A stretch of DNA of 64,000 nt from Gammaproteobacteria bacterium (GTDB lineage: Bacteria > Pseudomonadota > Gammaproteobacteria > Ga0077536), in contig JACQWY010000027.1 in assembly GCA_016209015.1 (NCBI GenBank), positions 124,001 to 188,000 on the forward strand, in the 5' to 3' direction. Position numbers and translations under genes: made by a program. This document shows, piece by piece, positions 52,260 through 60,192 of the stretch. Positions within the stretch are counted from its first letter, which is position 1, and every line of letters starts with the position of its first letter. Under the pieces are notes generated by a model. That model worked only from the letters and a program-made list of their open reading frames with translations, had not been told where the DNA came from and searched no databases.

Positions 52260-55200
52260 ATGCTGGCAGGCATCGTCGAGTCCTCCATCCGTTTCCGCGG
52301 CGTCGTCGCGCTGCTCGCGCTCGCGCTGACCGCCTACGGTGTGCTGCGCGCCTCGCGCGCGGGCCTCGACATCTTCCCCGAATTCTCGCCGAAAGCGGTC
52401 ATCGTGCAGACCGAGGCGGCCGGCATGGCGCCGGAGCAGATCGAACAGCTCGTGACGCGGCCGATCGAGGCCGCGCTCACGGGCCTCATCGGGCTCGATC
52501 ATCTGCGCTCGGAATCGATCGAGGGGCTCTCCGTCGTGACCGCGGAGTTCCGCGACGACACGGACATCCTGCGCAACCGCCAGCTCGTCGCCGAACGGCT
52601 CGCAGACGTGCGTCGCGAGCTGCCCGGGAACGCCGGCATCCCGATGGCCGTGCCGCTCGCCTCGTCCTCGGCGACGGTGCGCACGATAGGGCTCAGCTCC
52701 GGGCGCGCCGATCTCATGACGCTCCGCGATCTCGTCGACACGAGCCTCGTGCCGGCGCTGCTCGCGGTGCCGGGCGTGGCGGACGTGAATGTGTTCGGCG
52801 GCGGGGTGCGGACGCTGCGCATCGCGATCGACCCCCAGGCCCTGCGCCGCGCCGATCTGTCCGTCGCCGAGCTCGTCGACGCCGTGCTGGGCGCGGCGAA
52901 TCCGGGTGCGGCACTCGGTTTCGTCGAGAACTCGAATCAGCGCCTGTCGATCGCGCTGAGCGGCACGCCGCAGACCGCGGATGCGCTCGCCGCGATCGTG
53001 CTGAAGCAGGGGCCCGCGGGCCGCTTGCGCCTGGGCGATCTCGCGACCGTGCGCATGGCGGCGGAGCCCGCGATCGGCGGCGCGCAGATCATGGGCAAGG
53101 CCGGCATCGTGATGATGGTGATCGGCCAGTACGGCGCGAACACGCTCACGGTGTCGAACGCCCTGAAAGACGTGCTCGACGGTTTCGAGCGGCGGCTCTC
53201 GCGCGAACGGATCACGCTCTATCCCGCGCTCTTCGTGCCGGCGAACTACATCGAGGCCTCGCTGCACAACATCGCCGAGCATCTGACGATCGGCGGCGGT
53301 TTCGTGCTGCTCGTGCTCGCCCTGTTCCTGTTCGACGTGCGCGCGGCCTTCGTCTCCGCGGTCGCGATCCCGCTCTCGCTGCTCGGCGCGCTGCTCGTGC
53401 TGCTCGAGGCCGGCATGAACGTCAACATCATGGTGCTGGGCGGTCTGGCGATCGCGCTCGGCGAGGTCGTCGACGACGCGATCATCGACACCGAGAACAT
53501 CTATCGCCGGCTGCGCGAGAACCGCCAGTCGGCCGCCCCGCGCCCGGCCGCGGAAGTCGTGCTGCGCGCCTCGCTCGAGGTGCGCGGCTCCGTCGTCTAC
53601 GCGAGCTTCATCGTCGCGCTCGTGTTCGTGCCGCTGCTCACGATCCCCGGCGTCGCGGGCCGGCTCTTCGCGCCGTTGGGGATGACGTACATCCTCGCCA
53701 TCGCGGCCTCGCTCGGCGTCGCGCTCACCGTGACGCCGGCGCTCTGTTGCCTCCTGCTCGCGCACGCCGGACTGCGCGCCGACGACCCGCCGCTCACGCG
53801 CTGGGTGAAGCCGGGCTACCGCATCGTGCTCGGACTCGTCGCCCGGCGGCCGTGGCCGACGCTCGTCGCGACGCTCGCGGTCTGCGCCGCGACGCTCGCG
53901 CTCCTGCCCCGGCAGGCCGAGCAGTTCCTGCCGCCGCTGCGTGAAGGCCATTACATTGTCCACACCACGGGGCTGCCCGGGACTTCGCTGACCGAGACGC
54001 TGCGCCTGGGCAGTCGCCTGACGGAGGAGATCGCGCGCCTCCCGGGCGTCACGACCGTCTCGCAGTGGGCGGGCCGCGCCGCGCGCGGCGCGGATACCTA
54101 CGGCACGCACTACAGCGAATACGAAGTGAACCTCGAACCGATGTCGGGGCGCGAGCAGCAGCGCGTCGCGGACGACATCTGCGCACTCGCCGCCGGCTTC
54201 CCCGGCATGACGCTCGAGGTCAATACGTTTCTCACCGAACGTGTCGACGAGACGATCTCCGGCTATACCGCGCCCGTCGTCGTGAACGTCTATGGCCAGG
54301 ATCTCGTCGCGCTCGACGAGAAGGCGCGCCAGATTGCCGCGATCATGCGAAGTGTGCCGGGTGCCGCGGGCGTGCAGGTCCGTTCCAGCGCCGACGTGCC
54401 GCTCGCCCAGGTCGAGCTCGATCCCGAACGGCTCGCGATCCACGGCGTGAAGCCGCAGGAGGTGACCGCGACGCTCGCGACCGCCTACGACGGAGCGGAG
54501 GCCGGCAAGGTGTTCGTCAACAACCGCCTCGCCCGTGTCGTCGTGATGCTCGACGATGCCGCGCGGCAGGATGCCGGAGCCATGCTCGATTTGCCGGTGC
54601 GCACGGGCGACGGCCGGCTCGTGCCGCTCGCGGCGGTCGCGGACGTCGAGCAGATCGGCGGACGCTACAACGTGCTGCACCGTGCGGGACAGCGGCTGCA
54701 GGCCGTGACCGGCACCGTGACGGGCGGCGATCTGCGGCGCTTCGTGAAGGAGCTCGCGCGGCGCATCGAGGCGGAAGTCGACGTCCCGGGCGACATGCGC
54801 CTCGAGTACACGGGCGCGAGCGTCGAGCAGGCGCGGGCGCGCGAGGATCTGATCGTGCACGCGGCGCTCGCCGGCATCGGCGTGCTCGCGCTCGTCTCAC
54901 TCGCCGTCGGCAGTGCACGCCACGTGCTCCTGATCCTCGTGAACCTGCCGTTCTCGCTCGCCGGCGGCGTGCTCGCGGTCGTCGCGACCGGCGCGACGCT
55001 GTCGATAGGGTCCGTCGTCGGCTTCGTCACGCTGTTCGGGATCACGGTGCGCAACAGCATCATGCTCGTCTCGCACTACCGTCATCTCGTGGTCGAGGCG
55101 GGTCTCCCCTGGAATCTCGAGACGGCATTGCGGGGCGCCGAGGAGCGCCTGCCGTCGATCGCCATGACGGCGCTCGTCACGGCGCTCGCGATGCTGCCGA

Positions 55201-55355
55201 TCGCGACGAACAGCGACAACGCCGGCCGCGAGATCATGGGGCCGATGGCGACGATCATCATCGGCGGGCTCGTGTCCTCGGCGATCCTCAACCTGCTCGT
55301 GATGCCGTCGATCATGCTGCGTTTCGGGAGGTTCGGCGCGCCGCGGGCGGATTGA
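52260..55355 (+). CDS. RND efflux transporter permease, heavy-metal efflux-like
   Basis: A 1031-residue, 12-span inner membrane pump. Features of the CzcA/CusA branch are the opening LDIFPEFSPKAVIVQTEAAGMAPEQIEQLVTRPIE (start LDIFPEFSPKAVIVQTEAAG), proton-relay acidic residues in the fourth span (ALGEVVDDAIIDTENI), two large periplasmic loops (about 35-330 and 560-850) and the repeated second half. Proton-driven export through an adaptor and an outer membrane channel is expected. The substrate is not certain; I see no Met cluster that would indicate copper. There is no outer membrane factor gene here; TolC at 10530-11903 may serve. The ATG at 52260 follows the adaptor gene. Confidence 0.92.
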   Translation: MLAGIVESSIRFRGVVALLALALTAYGVLRASRAGLDIFPEFSPKAVIVQTEAAGMAPEQIEQLVTRPIEAALTGLIGLDHLRSESIEGLSVVTAEFRDDTDILRNRQLVAERLADVRRELPGNAGIPMAVPLASSSATVRTIGLSSGRADLMTLRDLVDTSLVPALLAVPGVADVNVFGGGVRTLRIAIDPQALRRADLSVAELVDAVLGAANPGAALGFVENSNQRLSIALSGTPQTADALAAIVLKQGPAGRLRLGDLATVRMAAEPAIGGAQIMGKAGIVMMVIGQYGANTLTVSNALKDVLDGFERRLSRERITLYPALFVPANYIEASLHNIAEHLTIGGGFVLLVLALFLFDVRAAFVSAVAIPLSLLGALLVLLEAGMNVNIMVLGGLAIALGEVVDDAIIDTENIYRRLRENRQSAAPRPAAEVVLRASLEVRGSVVYASFIVALVFVPLLTIPGVAGRLFAPLGMTYILAIAASLGVALTVTPALCCLLLAHAGLRADDPPLTRWVKPGYRIVLGLVARRPWPTLVATLAVCAATLALLPRQAEQFLPPLREGHYIVHTTGLPGTSLTETLRLGSRLTEEIARLPGVTTVSQWAGRAARGADTYGTHYSEYEVNLEPMSGREQQRVADDICALAAGFPGMTLEVNTFLTERVDETISGYTAPVVVNVYGQDLVALDEKARQIAAIMRSVPGAAGVQVRSSADVPLAQVELDPERLAIHGVKPQEVTATLATAYDGAEAGKVFVNNRLARVVVMLDDAARQDAGAMLDLPVRTGDGRLVPLAAVADVEQIGGRYNVLHRAGQRLQAVTGTVTGGDLRRFVKELARRIEAEVDVPGDMRLEYTGASVEQARAREDLIVHAALAGIGVLALVSLAVGSARHVLLILVNLPFSLAGGVLAVVATGATLSIGSVVGFVTLFGITVRNSIMLVSHYRHLVVEAGLPWNLETALRGAEERLPSIAMTALVTALAMLPIATNSDNAGREIMGPMATIIIGGLVSSAILNLLVMPSIMLRFGRFGAPRAD

Positions 55356-55381
55356 ACGACGGAAGCAATCCTACGTATGAG

Positions 55382-55475
55382 GTCCGATTAGCGTCAGCGT
55401 AATCGGACGCTGGACATGTCTCGACGCCACGCCCGCGTCGGCGCCGAACGTCCGATTACGCCTGCGGCTACGGAC
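55382..55475. repeat. REP-like inverted repeats between convergent genes
   Basis: GTCCGATTA (55382-55390) pairs with TAATCGGAC (55400-55408) around a 9-base loop. GTCCGATTA recurs at 55450-55458, followed by an imperfect partner ending CGGAC at 55475. The unit lies exactly between the convergent RND pump and cyclase genes and may act as a terminator or be a dispersed REP-type sequence. Confidence 0.65.
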
Positions 55476-57824
55476 CTATTTCGTGCCGAGGCTCCACACG
55501 CCGTCCCAGGGCTCGGGCGGCGGCACGGCGTCGTAGCGGCGCGCGCGGCGCTGGAAGATGAGGCTCGGGCGGTCCCGCGGATCGACGGCGAGCGCGCGCT
55601 CGAAATGCGCGATCGCCGCGCCGAACGAGCGCCCGCGATAGCTCGCGAGGCCCCGCGCGAAGTGACCGAGCAGCTCGGCCCGGCCGGACGGCAGCTCGCG
55701 ATCGGCGAAGCCGAGCACCTCGTAGACCGCGACCGGATTCGCCTTGCCCTTCACGCGCAGCAGATCGAGCTCGCGCAGCACGTAGCGTTCCTTCAGGAGC
55801 GCGACGGTGAGCCCGCTCGTCAGGATGCGCGTGCCGAACACCTTGTTCGCGCCTTCGAGGCGCGAGGCGAGATTCACGCCGTCGCCGATCACGGTGTAGT
55901 CCATGCGCCGTGACGAACCGACGTTGCCGGCGACGACCTGGTCGGAATTGATGCCGATGCGCATCGCGAGCGGTGGCGTGCCGGCGGCGGTGCGGCGGCG
56001 GTTGAAGAGCGCGAGCGCTTCCTGCATACGGATCGCCGCGGCGATCGCGTTGTCCGCGTCCTGCGCCCCCGGGAACGGCGTCCCGAATACCGCCATCAAG
56101 CCGTCGCCGATGAACTTGTCGAGGATGCCGCCGTGCGCGAACAGCACTTCGACCATCTCGCCGAAGTGCGTGTTCAGCAGCGCGAGCGTCTCCTGGGCCC
56201 CGATGCGCTCCGCAATCGTCGTGAAATCCGCGATGTCGGTGAAGAGCACGGTCGCGAGCTGGAAGCGCCCGCCGATGACGGCCTCGCCCTGCGCGAGCAC
56301 CTGCTCGGCGACTTCCCGCGTCATGTAACGCGCCATCGCCGCGCGCACGCGCTTCTCCTTCGTGATGTCTTCCATCACCAGCGTGTAACCGATGACGCGG
56401 CTCTCGGGGTCGCGCAGCGGCGAGACGATGAGATTGACCGAGGTGCCGTTGCCGTCGGCGCCGCGCAGGAGACCGTCCATGGTCACGTCCGACGTGCCGC
56501 TCGCGGCCACGCGCTTCACCGCGCGCCGGACCCAGGCCCGGCCGTTGCCGAAGACGTCCTCGACGGAGGCGCCGAGCAGGCGACCCGGCTCGCGGCCGAT
56601 GAGCGTCGCTGCCGCGTCGTTGACCTTGACGACGTTCAGCGCGAGATCGAGCGTCAGCACGCCGTTCGTCAGGCTCCTGAGCACGTTGTCGTTGTAATTG
56701 CGCTCCTGGAGCACTTCCTGGAACAGGCGCGCGTTCTCGAGCGCAATCGCACTCTGCGCCGCGAGGAGCTCCAGCCGGCGCTGATCGCGCAGCGAGAATA
56801 CGCCGTGACGGTGGTTCAGCACCTGCATGATGCCGGTCGCGAGGCCGAGCTTGTTGATCACCGGCACGCAGAGGATGGAACGCGTCCTGAAGCCGGTGCG
56901 CCTGTCGATTTCCGGGTTGAAGCGCGGATCGCCGTACGCGTCCTGGATGTTGATCGGCGTGCGGCGCGTGAAGGCCTCGCCCGCGATGCCGGTGTCGGCC
57001 GGGATGCGGAGCTCCTTCGCGCCGACGCCTTCCGCGATCCTGGACCACAGCTCGTTGCGCACGGGATCGTGCAGGAACAGCGTGCTGCGTTCCGCATCGA
57101 GGAGCTCGGTCGCGATCGACATGATCTTGCGGAGCAGGGTGTCGATGTCGAGCTCGGAGGACAGCGCCTGCGTGACCTCCATGAGCTGCGATTCCTCGCG
57201 CGTCGAAACGCGTGCGCGCTCGAAGAGGTGGGCGTTCTCGATCGCCGTGGACATGTGCGCCGTGAAGGCCTGCAGCAGCACTGCATCCGCCGGCGTGAAG
57301 GGGCCGCTGCGCTTGTTCAGGACCTCGGTGACGCCGATCGTCTCGCCGCGCCAGGAGCGGACCGGGACGCACAGGATGCTCTGTGTGCGGAAGCCGGTCT
57401 CGAGATCGATCGCCTGATTGAAGCGGGTGTCGGCGTAAGGATCGGCGATGATCTCGGGCTCGCCGGTCAGGAATACGGCGCCGGCGATGCCGCTGCGTGC
57501 ACTGAAGCGGATTTCGCGCACGAGCCGGCCCTGTGCGACGCGCGAGAACAGCTCGTCGCTGTCGGCGTCGTAGAGGAAGAGTGTGCTGCGCTCGGCGTCG
57601 AAGGCGTCGGTGATGAGCGCGACGATGCGCGTCAACATCAACTCCAGCGACAGCGGCTCGCGCGACTTCTGCGCCGCCTCGGTCAGGGCGCCGAGGCGGC
57701 GGGCGAGCGCGTGGGCATCGAGCGGCGGCGTGCCCGGGCCCGCGGTGCCCAGTGCGGACAGCGCTTCGCTCAACGCGCTATCCGTGTAGCGGCGGCCGAA
57801 TTGTGCGAGGTGTTCGGAGCTCAT
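55476..57824 (-). CDS. GAF-GAF-PAS class III adenylate/guanylate cyclase
   Basis: A 782-residue soluble multi-sensor protein. Two GAF domains (about 60-215 and 235-390, each with the repeated SILCVPV strand) precede a PAS domain (about 405-530, ending GYTLVMEDITKEK) and a class III cyclase domain (about 545-715). Cyclase residues include both metal Asp positions (VLFTDIADFTTI and LDKFIGDGLMAVFG) and the transition-state pair in GDGVNLASR, so it is probably active; base specificity is not determined. A C-terminal stretch (about 720-770) resembles a TPR. It has no membrane span. It starts at ATG 57824, divergent from the NarL-type kinase. The in-frame region beyond this start belongs to other genes. 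Confidence 0.93.
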   Translation of the reverse strand: MSSEHLAQFGRRYTDSALSEALSALGTAGPGTPPLDAHALARRLGALTEAAQKSREPLSLELMLTRIVALITDAFDAERSTLFLYDADSDELFSRVAQGRLVREIRFSARSGIAGAVFLTGEPEIIADPYADTRFNQAIDLETGFRTQSILCVPVRSWRGETIGVTEVLNKRSGPFTPADAVLLQAFTAHMSTAIENAHLFERARVSTREESQLMEVTQALSSELDIDTLLRKIMSIATELLDAERSTLFLHDPVRNELWSRIAEGVGAKELRIPADTGIAGEAFTRRTPINIQDAYGDPRFNPEIDRRTGFRTRSILCVPVINKLGLATGIMQVLNHRHGVFSLRDQRRLELLAAQSAIALENARLFQEVLQERNYNDNVLRSLTNGVLTLDLALNVVKVNDAAATLIGREPGRLLGASVEDVFGNGRAWVRRAVKRVAASGTSDVTMDGLLRGADGNGTSVNLIVSPLRDPESRVIGYTLVMEDITKEKRVRAAMARYMTREVAEQVLAQGEAVIGGRFQLATVLFTDIADFTTIAERIGAQETLALLNTHFGEMVEVLFAHGGILDKFIGDGLMAVFGTPFPGAQDADNAIAAAIRMQEALALFNRRRTAAGTPPLAMRIGINSDQVVAGNVGSSRRMDYTVIGDGVNLASRLEGANKVFGTRILTSGLTVALLKERYVLRELDLLRVKGKANPVAVYEVLGFADRELPSGRAELLGHFARGLASYRGRSFGAAIAHFERALAVDPRDRPSLIFQRRARRYDAVPPPEPWDGVWSLGTK

Positions 57825-58016
57825 GGTGGCGGCGTCGGACTCGCGCTCGGGGTGGACGGGATGGAAGGGGAGGAGTGCGCACCTGCCCCGCGGCGTCCGG
57901 TCCGCGTGCGTTATACTGCCCGCCGCCGCGCGGCCAGACGCGCGACGGGGCCCGCATTTTCCATCGTTCACGATGCGGACACAGTTCTCCACAAAGCCAT
58001 CGACCGGGCTCAGACG

Positions 58017-59366
58017 ATGAATCTCCGCCTGCGGCTGACGCTGCTCCTGACCTCGATTTTCGTCATCACGCTCGGGGTCGGCGCGGGCTACGTGATGAAG
58101 AACGCCCGTGCCGCGGTCACGGACGAGCTCCTGTCCTCGCTCGATCTCGCCTCGAGTCTCATCGGCCTGATGGTTGCGCAGGAAGCGAGCGAGACCTCGG
58201 CGCCGGACCCGGTGCGGCTCGCGCGCCAGCTCACCGGCCTCGGTCATCCGCGGCATCTGCACATCGAGCTCTCGAGCTCGCCCGAGGCCCTGGTGCTCGC
58301 CCTGCCCGCGGCGGGCGGCAATCGCGCCCGCGCGCCCGACTGGTTCATCCGCACGATTGAGCCGGACAGGCTGGACCTCCTGCGCAGCGTGCGCGTGCCG
58401 AACAGCGGCCTGCACGTGATCGTGCGCGCCGATCCGGCAGCCGAGATCTCGGAGGTGTGGAGCGAGACGCGGCTCATGCTCGGCGTGCTCGTCGCGTTCG
58501 GCGTCGTGGCCGTCGCGCTCGTGTCGCTCGTCGTCGGCCGCGCGTTGCGGCCGCTGTATGCCGTGGCCGCAGCACTCGAGCGCGTCGAGCGCGGCGAGTA
58601 CGCCTCGCGTGTCGCCGGCAGCGGCTCCTCGGAAGTCGACGCGATCGCGGAGCGCTTCAACCACATGGCGAGCGTGCTCGAACGATCGCATCGCGAAATG
58701 ACGGCGCTCGCGACGCGTTCGCTCGCGATCCAGGAAGAGGAGAGGCGCAATCTCGCCCACGAGCTGCACGACGAGATGGGCCAGTCGATCAGTGCGATCA
58801 AGGCGCTCGCAGTGTCCATCGGCCAGCGTGCGCCGGCCGCCGACGGCACGCTCGCGACGAGCGCGGCGACGATCGCGAACGTCTGTACCGATGTCTACGA
58901 TCGGGTGAGGCATATGATGATGCGGCTGCGTCCGATCATCCTCGACGAGCTCGGCCTCGTCACGGCGCTGCAGAACATGATCGACGACTGGAACGGCCAC
59001 CACGAGGAGACGTTCTGCCGTTTCGACGTGACGGGCCGTGTTCCGTCGCTGTCGCCGGAGACGAGCATCAACCTCTTCCGCATCGTGCAGGAGGCGCTGA
59101 CGAACATCGCGCGGCATGCACGCGCAACCGAAGCGGCGATCGTGCTCGCCGTCGAGCCGCTGGCGGGCGGGCGCGCGAAGCTCCGGCTCCGAATCTCCGA
59201 CAACGGCGTCGGCTTCGACGTCGACAGGATCGCCCGCGGCCTCGGCCTCGTCGGCATCGCCGAGCGCGCGCGGGCAATCGGCGGGACGCTCTCCCTTGCC
59301 TCGCGCGCGGGCGCGGGCACACAATTCGAGCTCGATCTGATTCTCGAACCGGAGTCCCCCGCATGA
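58017..59366 (+). CDS. NarL-type sensor histidine kinase (HisKA_3)
   Basis: A 449-residue membrane kinase. TM1 (about 8-27), a periplasmic domain (about 30-155), TM2 (about 158-180) and HAMP (about 181-233; LRPLYAVAAALERVERGEY) precede the DHp. The phosphoacceptor is His251 in NLAHELHDEMGQSISAIKAL, the HisKA_3 pattern. The ATPase domain has NIARHARATEA (N-box) and DNGVGFDVD, GLGLVGIAERARAIGG. The ATG at 58017 gives the complete first span; the frame is open far upstream over the divergent cyclase, but that is not coding. The stop overlaps the response regulator start (ATGA). The signal is unknown; by position it may control the TonB-receptor/PQQ-related region to the right. Confidence 0.93.
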   Translation: MNLRLRLTLLLTSIFVITLGVGAGYVMKNARAAVTDELLSSLDLASSLIGLMVAQEASETSAPDPVRLARQLTGLGHPRHLHIELSSSPEALVLALPAAGGNRARAPDWFIRTIEPDRLDLLRSVRVPNSGLHVIVRADPAAEISEVWSETRLMLGVLVAFGVVAVALVSLVVGRALRPLYAVAAALERVERGEYASRVAGSGSSEVDAIAERFNHMASVLERSHREMTALATRSLAIQEEERRNLAHELHDEMGQSISAIKALAVSIGQRAPAADGTLATSAATIANVCTDVYDRVRHMMMRLRPIILDELGLVTALQNMIDDWNGHHEETFCRFDVTGRVPSLSPETSINLFRIVQEALTNIARHARATEAAIVLAVEPLAGGRAKLRLRISDNGVGFDVDRIARGLGLVGIAERARAIGGTLSLASRAGAGTQFELDLILEPESPA

Positions 59367-60013
59367 GCACTGTCAGCGGCCGCATCAAGGTCCTGCTCGT
59401 CGACGACCACGCCGTCGTCCGCGCGGGCTATCGCACGCTGCTCGAGGGCAATGCGGCGATCGAGGTCGTGGCCGAGGCGGAGAGCGGCGAGTCGGCCGTC
59501 AAGCAGTTCATCGATCGCGCGCCCGATCTCGTGGTCATGGATCTGAGCCTGCCGGGCATCGGCGGGCTGGAGGCGATCCGGCGCATCGTCGCGCGTCGGC
59601 CCGACGCGCGCATCCTCGTGTTCAGCATGCACGAGGACACGGTTTTCGTGGAGCAGGCGCTGCAAGCCGGCGCACGCGGTTACATCGGCAAGTCGAGCGC
59701 GCCGAACGTGCTCGTCGAGGCGGTGAAGCAGATCGCCGCGGGCAGCGTCTATCTCGATCCCGACATCGCGCAGCGGCTCGCGTTCCAGAAGACGCGCGGC
59801 GCGAGCTCGCCGTTCTCCGGACTCTCGACGCGCGAATTCGAGATCTTCTGCCTGCTCGCCGAAGGGCTGACCGTCGCCGACATCGCGAAGCGCCTGTCCC
59901 TCTCGGGCAAGACCGTCGCGAACTACGCCACGCAGATCAAGGGCAAGCTGGAGGTCGCTTCGAACGCGGAAATGGCGCGGCTCGCCATCCGCCACGGCTT
60001 CATCAAGGCCTGA
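59363..60013 (+). CDS. LuxR/NarL-family response regulator
   Basis: A 216-residue regulator. The receiver domain (about 8-125) has DDHAVVRAGYRTLL, phosphoacceptor Asp60 in LVVMDLSLPG and a Lys in YIGKSS. The C-terminal LuxR-type helix-turn-helix (about 150-210) reads LSTREFEIFCLLAEGLTVADIAKRLSLSGKTVANY. The ATG at 59363 overlaps the kinase stop, so the pair is coupled. Pairs of this class control PQQ-dependent alcohol oxidation in Pseudomonas (ExaDE, AgmR); the location next to a TonB receptor and PQQ-associated proteins makes a similar role possible, but only by inference. Confidence 0.94.
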   Translation: MSTVSGRIKVLLVDDHAVVRAGYRTLLEGNAAIEVVAEAESGESAVKQFIDRAPDLVVMDLSLPGIGGLEAIRRIVARRPDARILVFSMHEDTVFVEQALQAGARGYIGKSSAPNVLVEAVKQIAAGSVYLDPDIAQRLAFQKTRGASSPFSGLSTREFEIFCLLAEGLTVADIAKRLSLSGKTVANYATQIKGKLEVASNAEMARLAIRHGFIKA

Positions 60014-60192
60014 GCGCGGGCCGCGCGCGCCCGTCGACGGCAACCGGGCCGGGAATTTGTCCCGGCTCATACAGATAAAATCCCGCAGTTCGATCGCCTG
60101 CCTCCTGTCCCCGAGGCGGAGCCGCCCGGCTACCATGCCTGCTCGGGCCGCGAGGGGTGCGGCCCACACGATGCCGAAGGGGACTGCAGGAC
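60014..60192 (+). promoter_or_regulatory. Spacer/leader before the TonB receptor
   Basis: It holds a hairpin CCGGGA/TCCCGG near 60050-60064, which may end the regulator transcript, a possible -10 TAAAAT (60076-60081) without a clear -35, and a stable leader hairpin GGGCCGC/GCGGCCC (60145-60151 with 60159-60165). No conserved blocks of a cobalamin or other known riboswitch are seen. Confidence 0.4.

Noticed and set aside
56133-58016. In-frame extension upstream of the NarL-type kinase
   Set aside because: Antisense to the cyclase; the kinase's first membrane span begins at ATG 58017.
57825-59324. In-frame extension of the cyclase gene across the divergent histidine kinase
   Set aside because: The extension has shadow composition and is antisense to a well-defined kinase; the cyclase starts at ATG 57824.
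60014-60192. A cobalamin riboswitch before the TonB receptor
   Set aside because: The conserved B12-box blocks are absent; only GC hairpins are seen.
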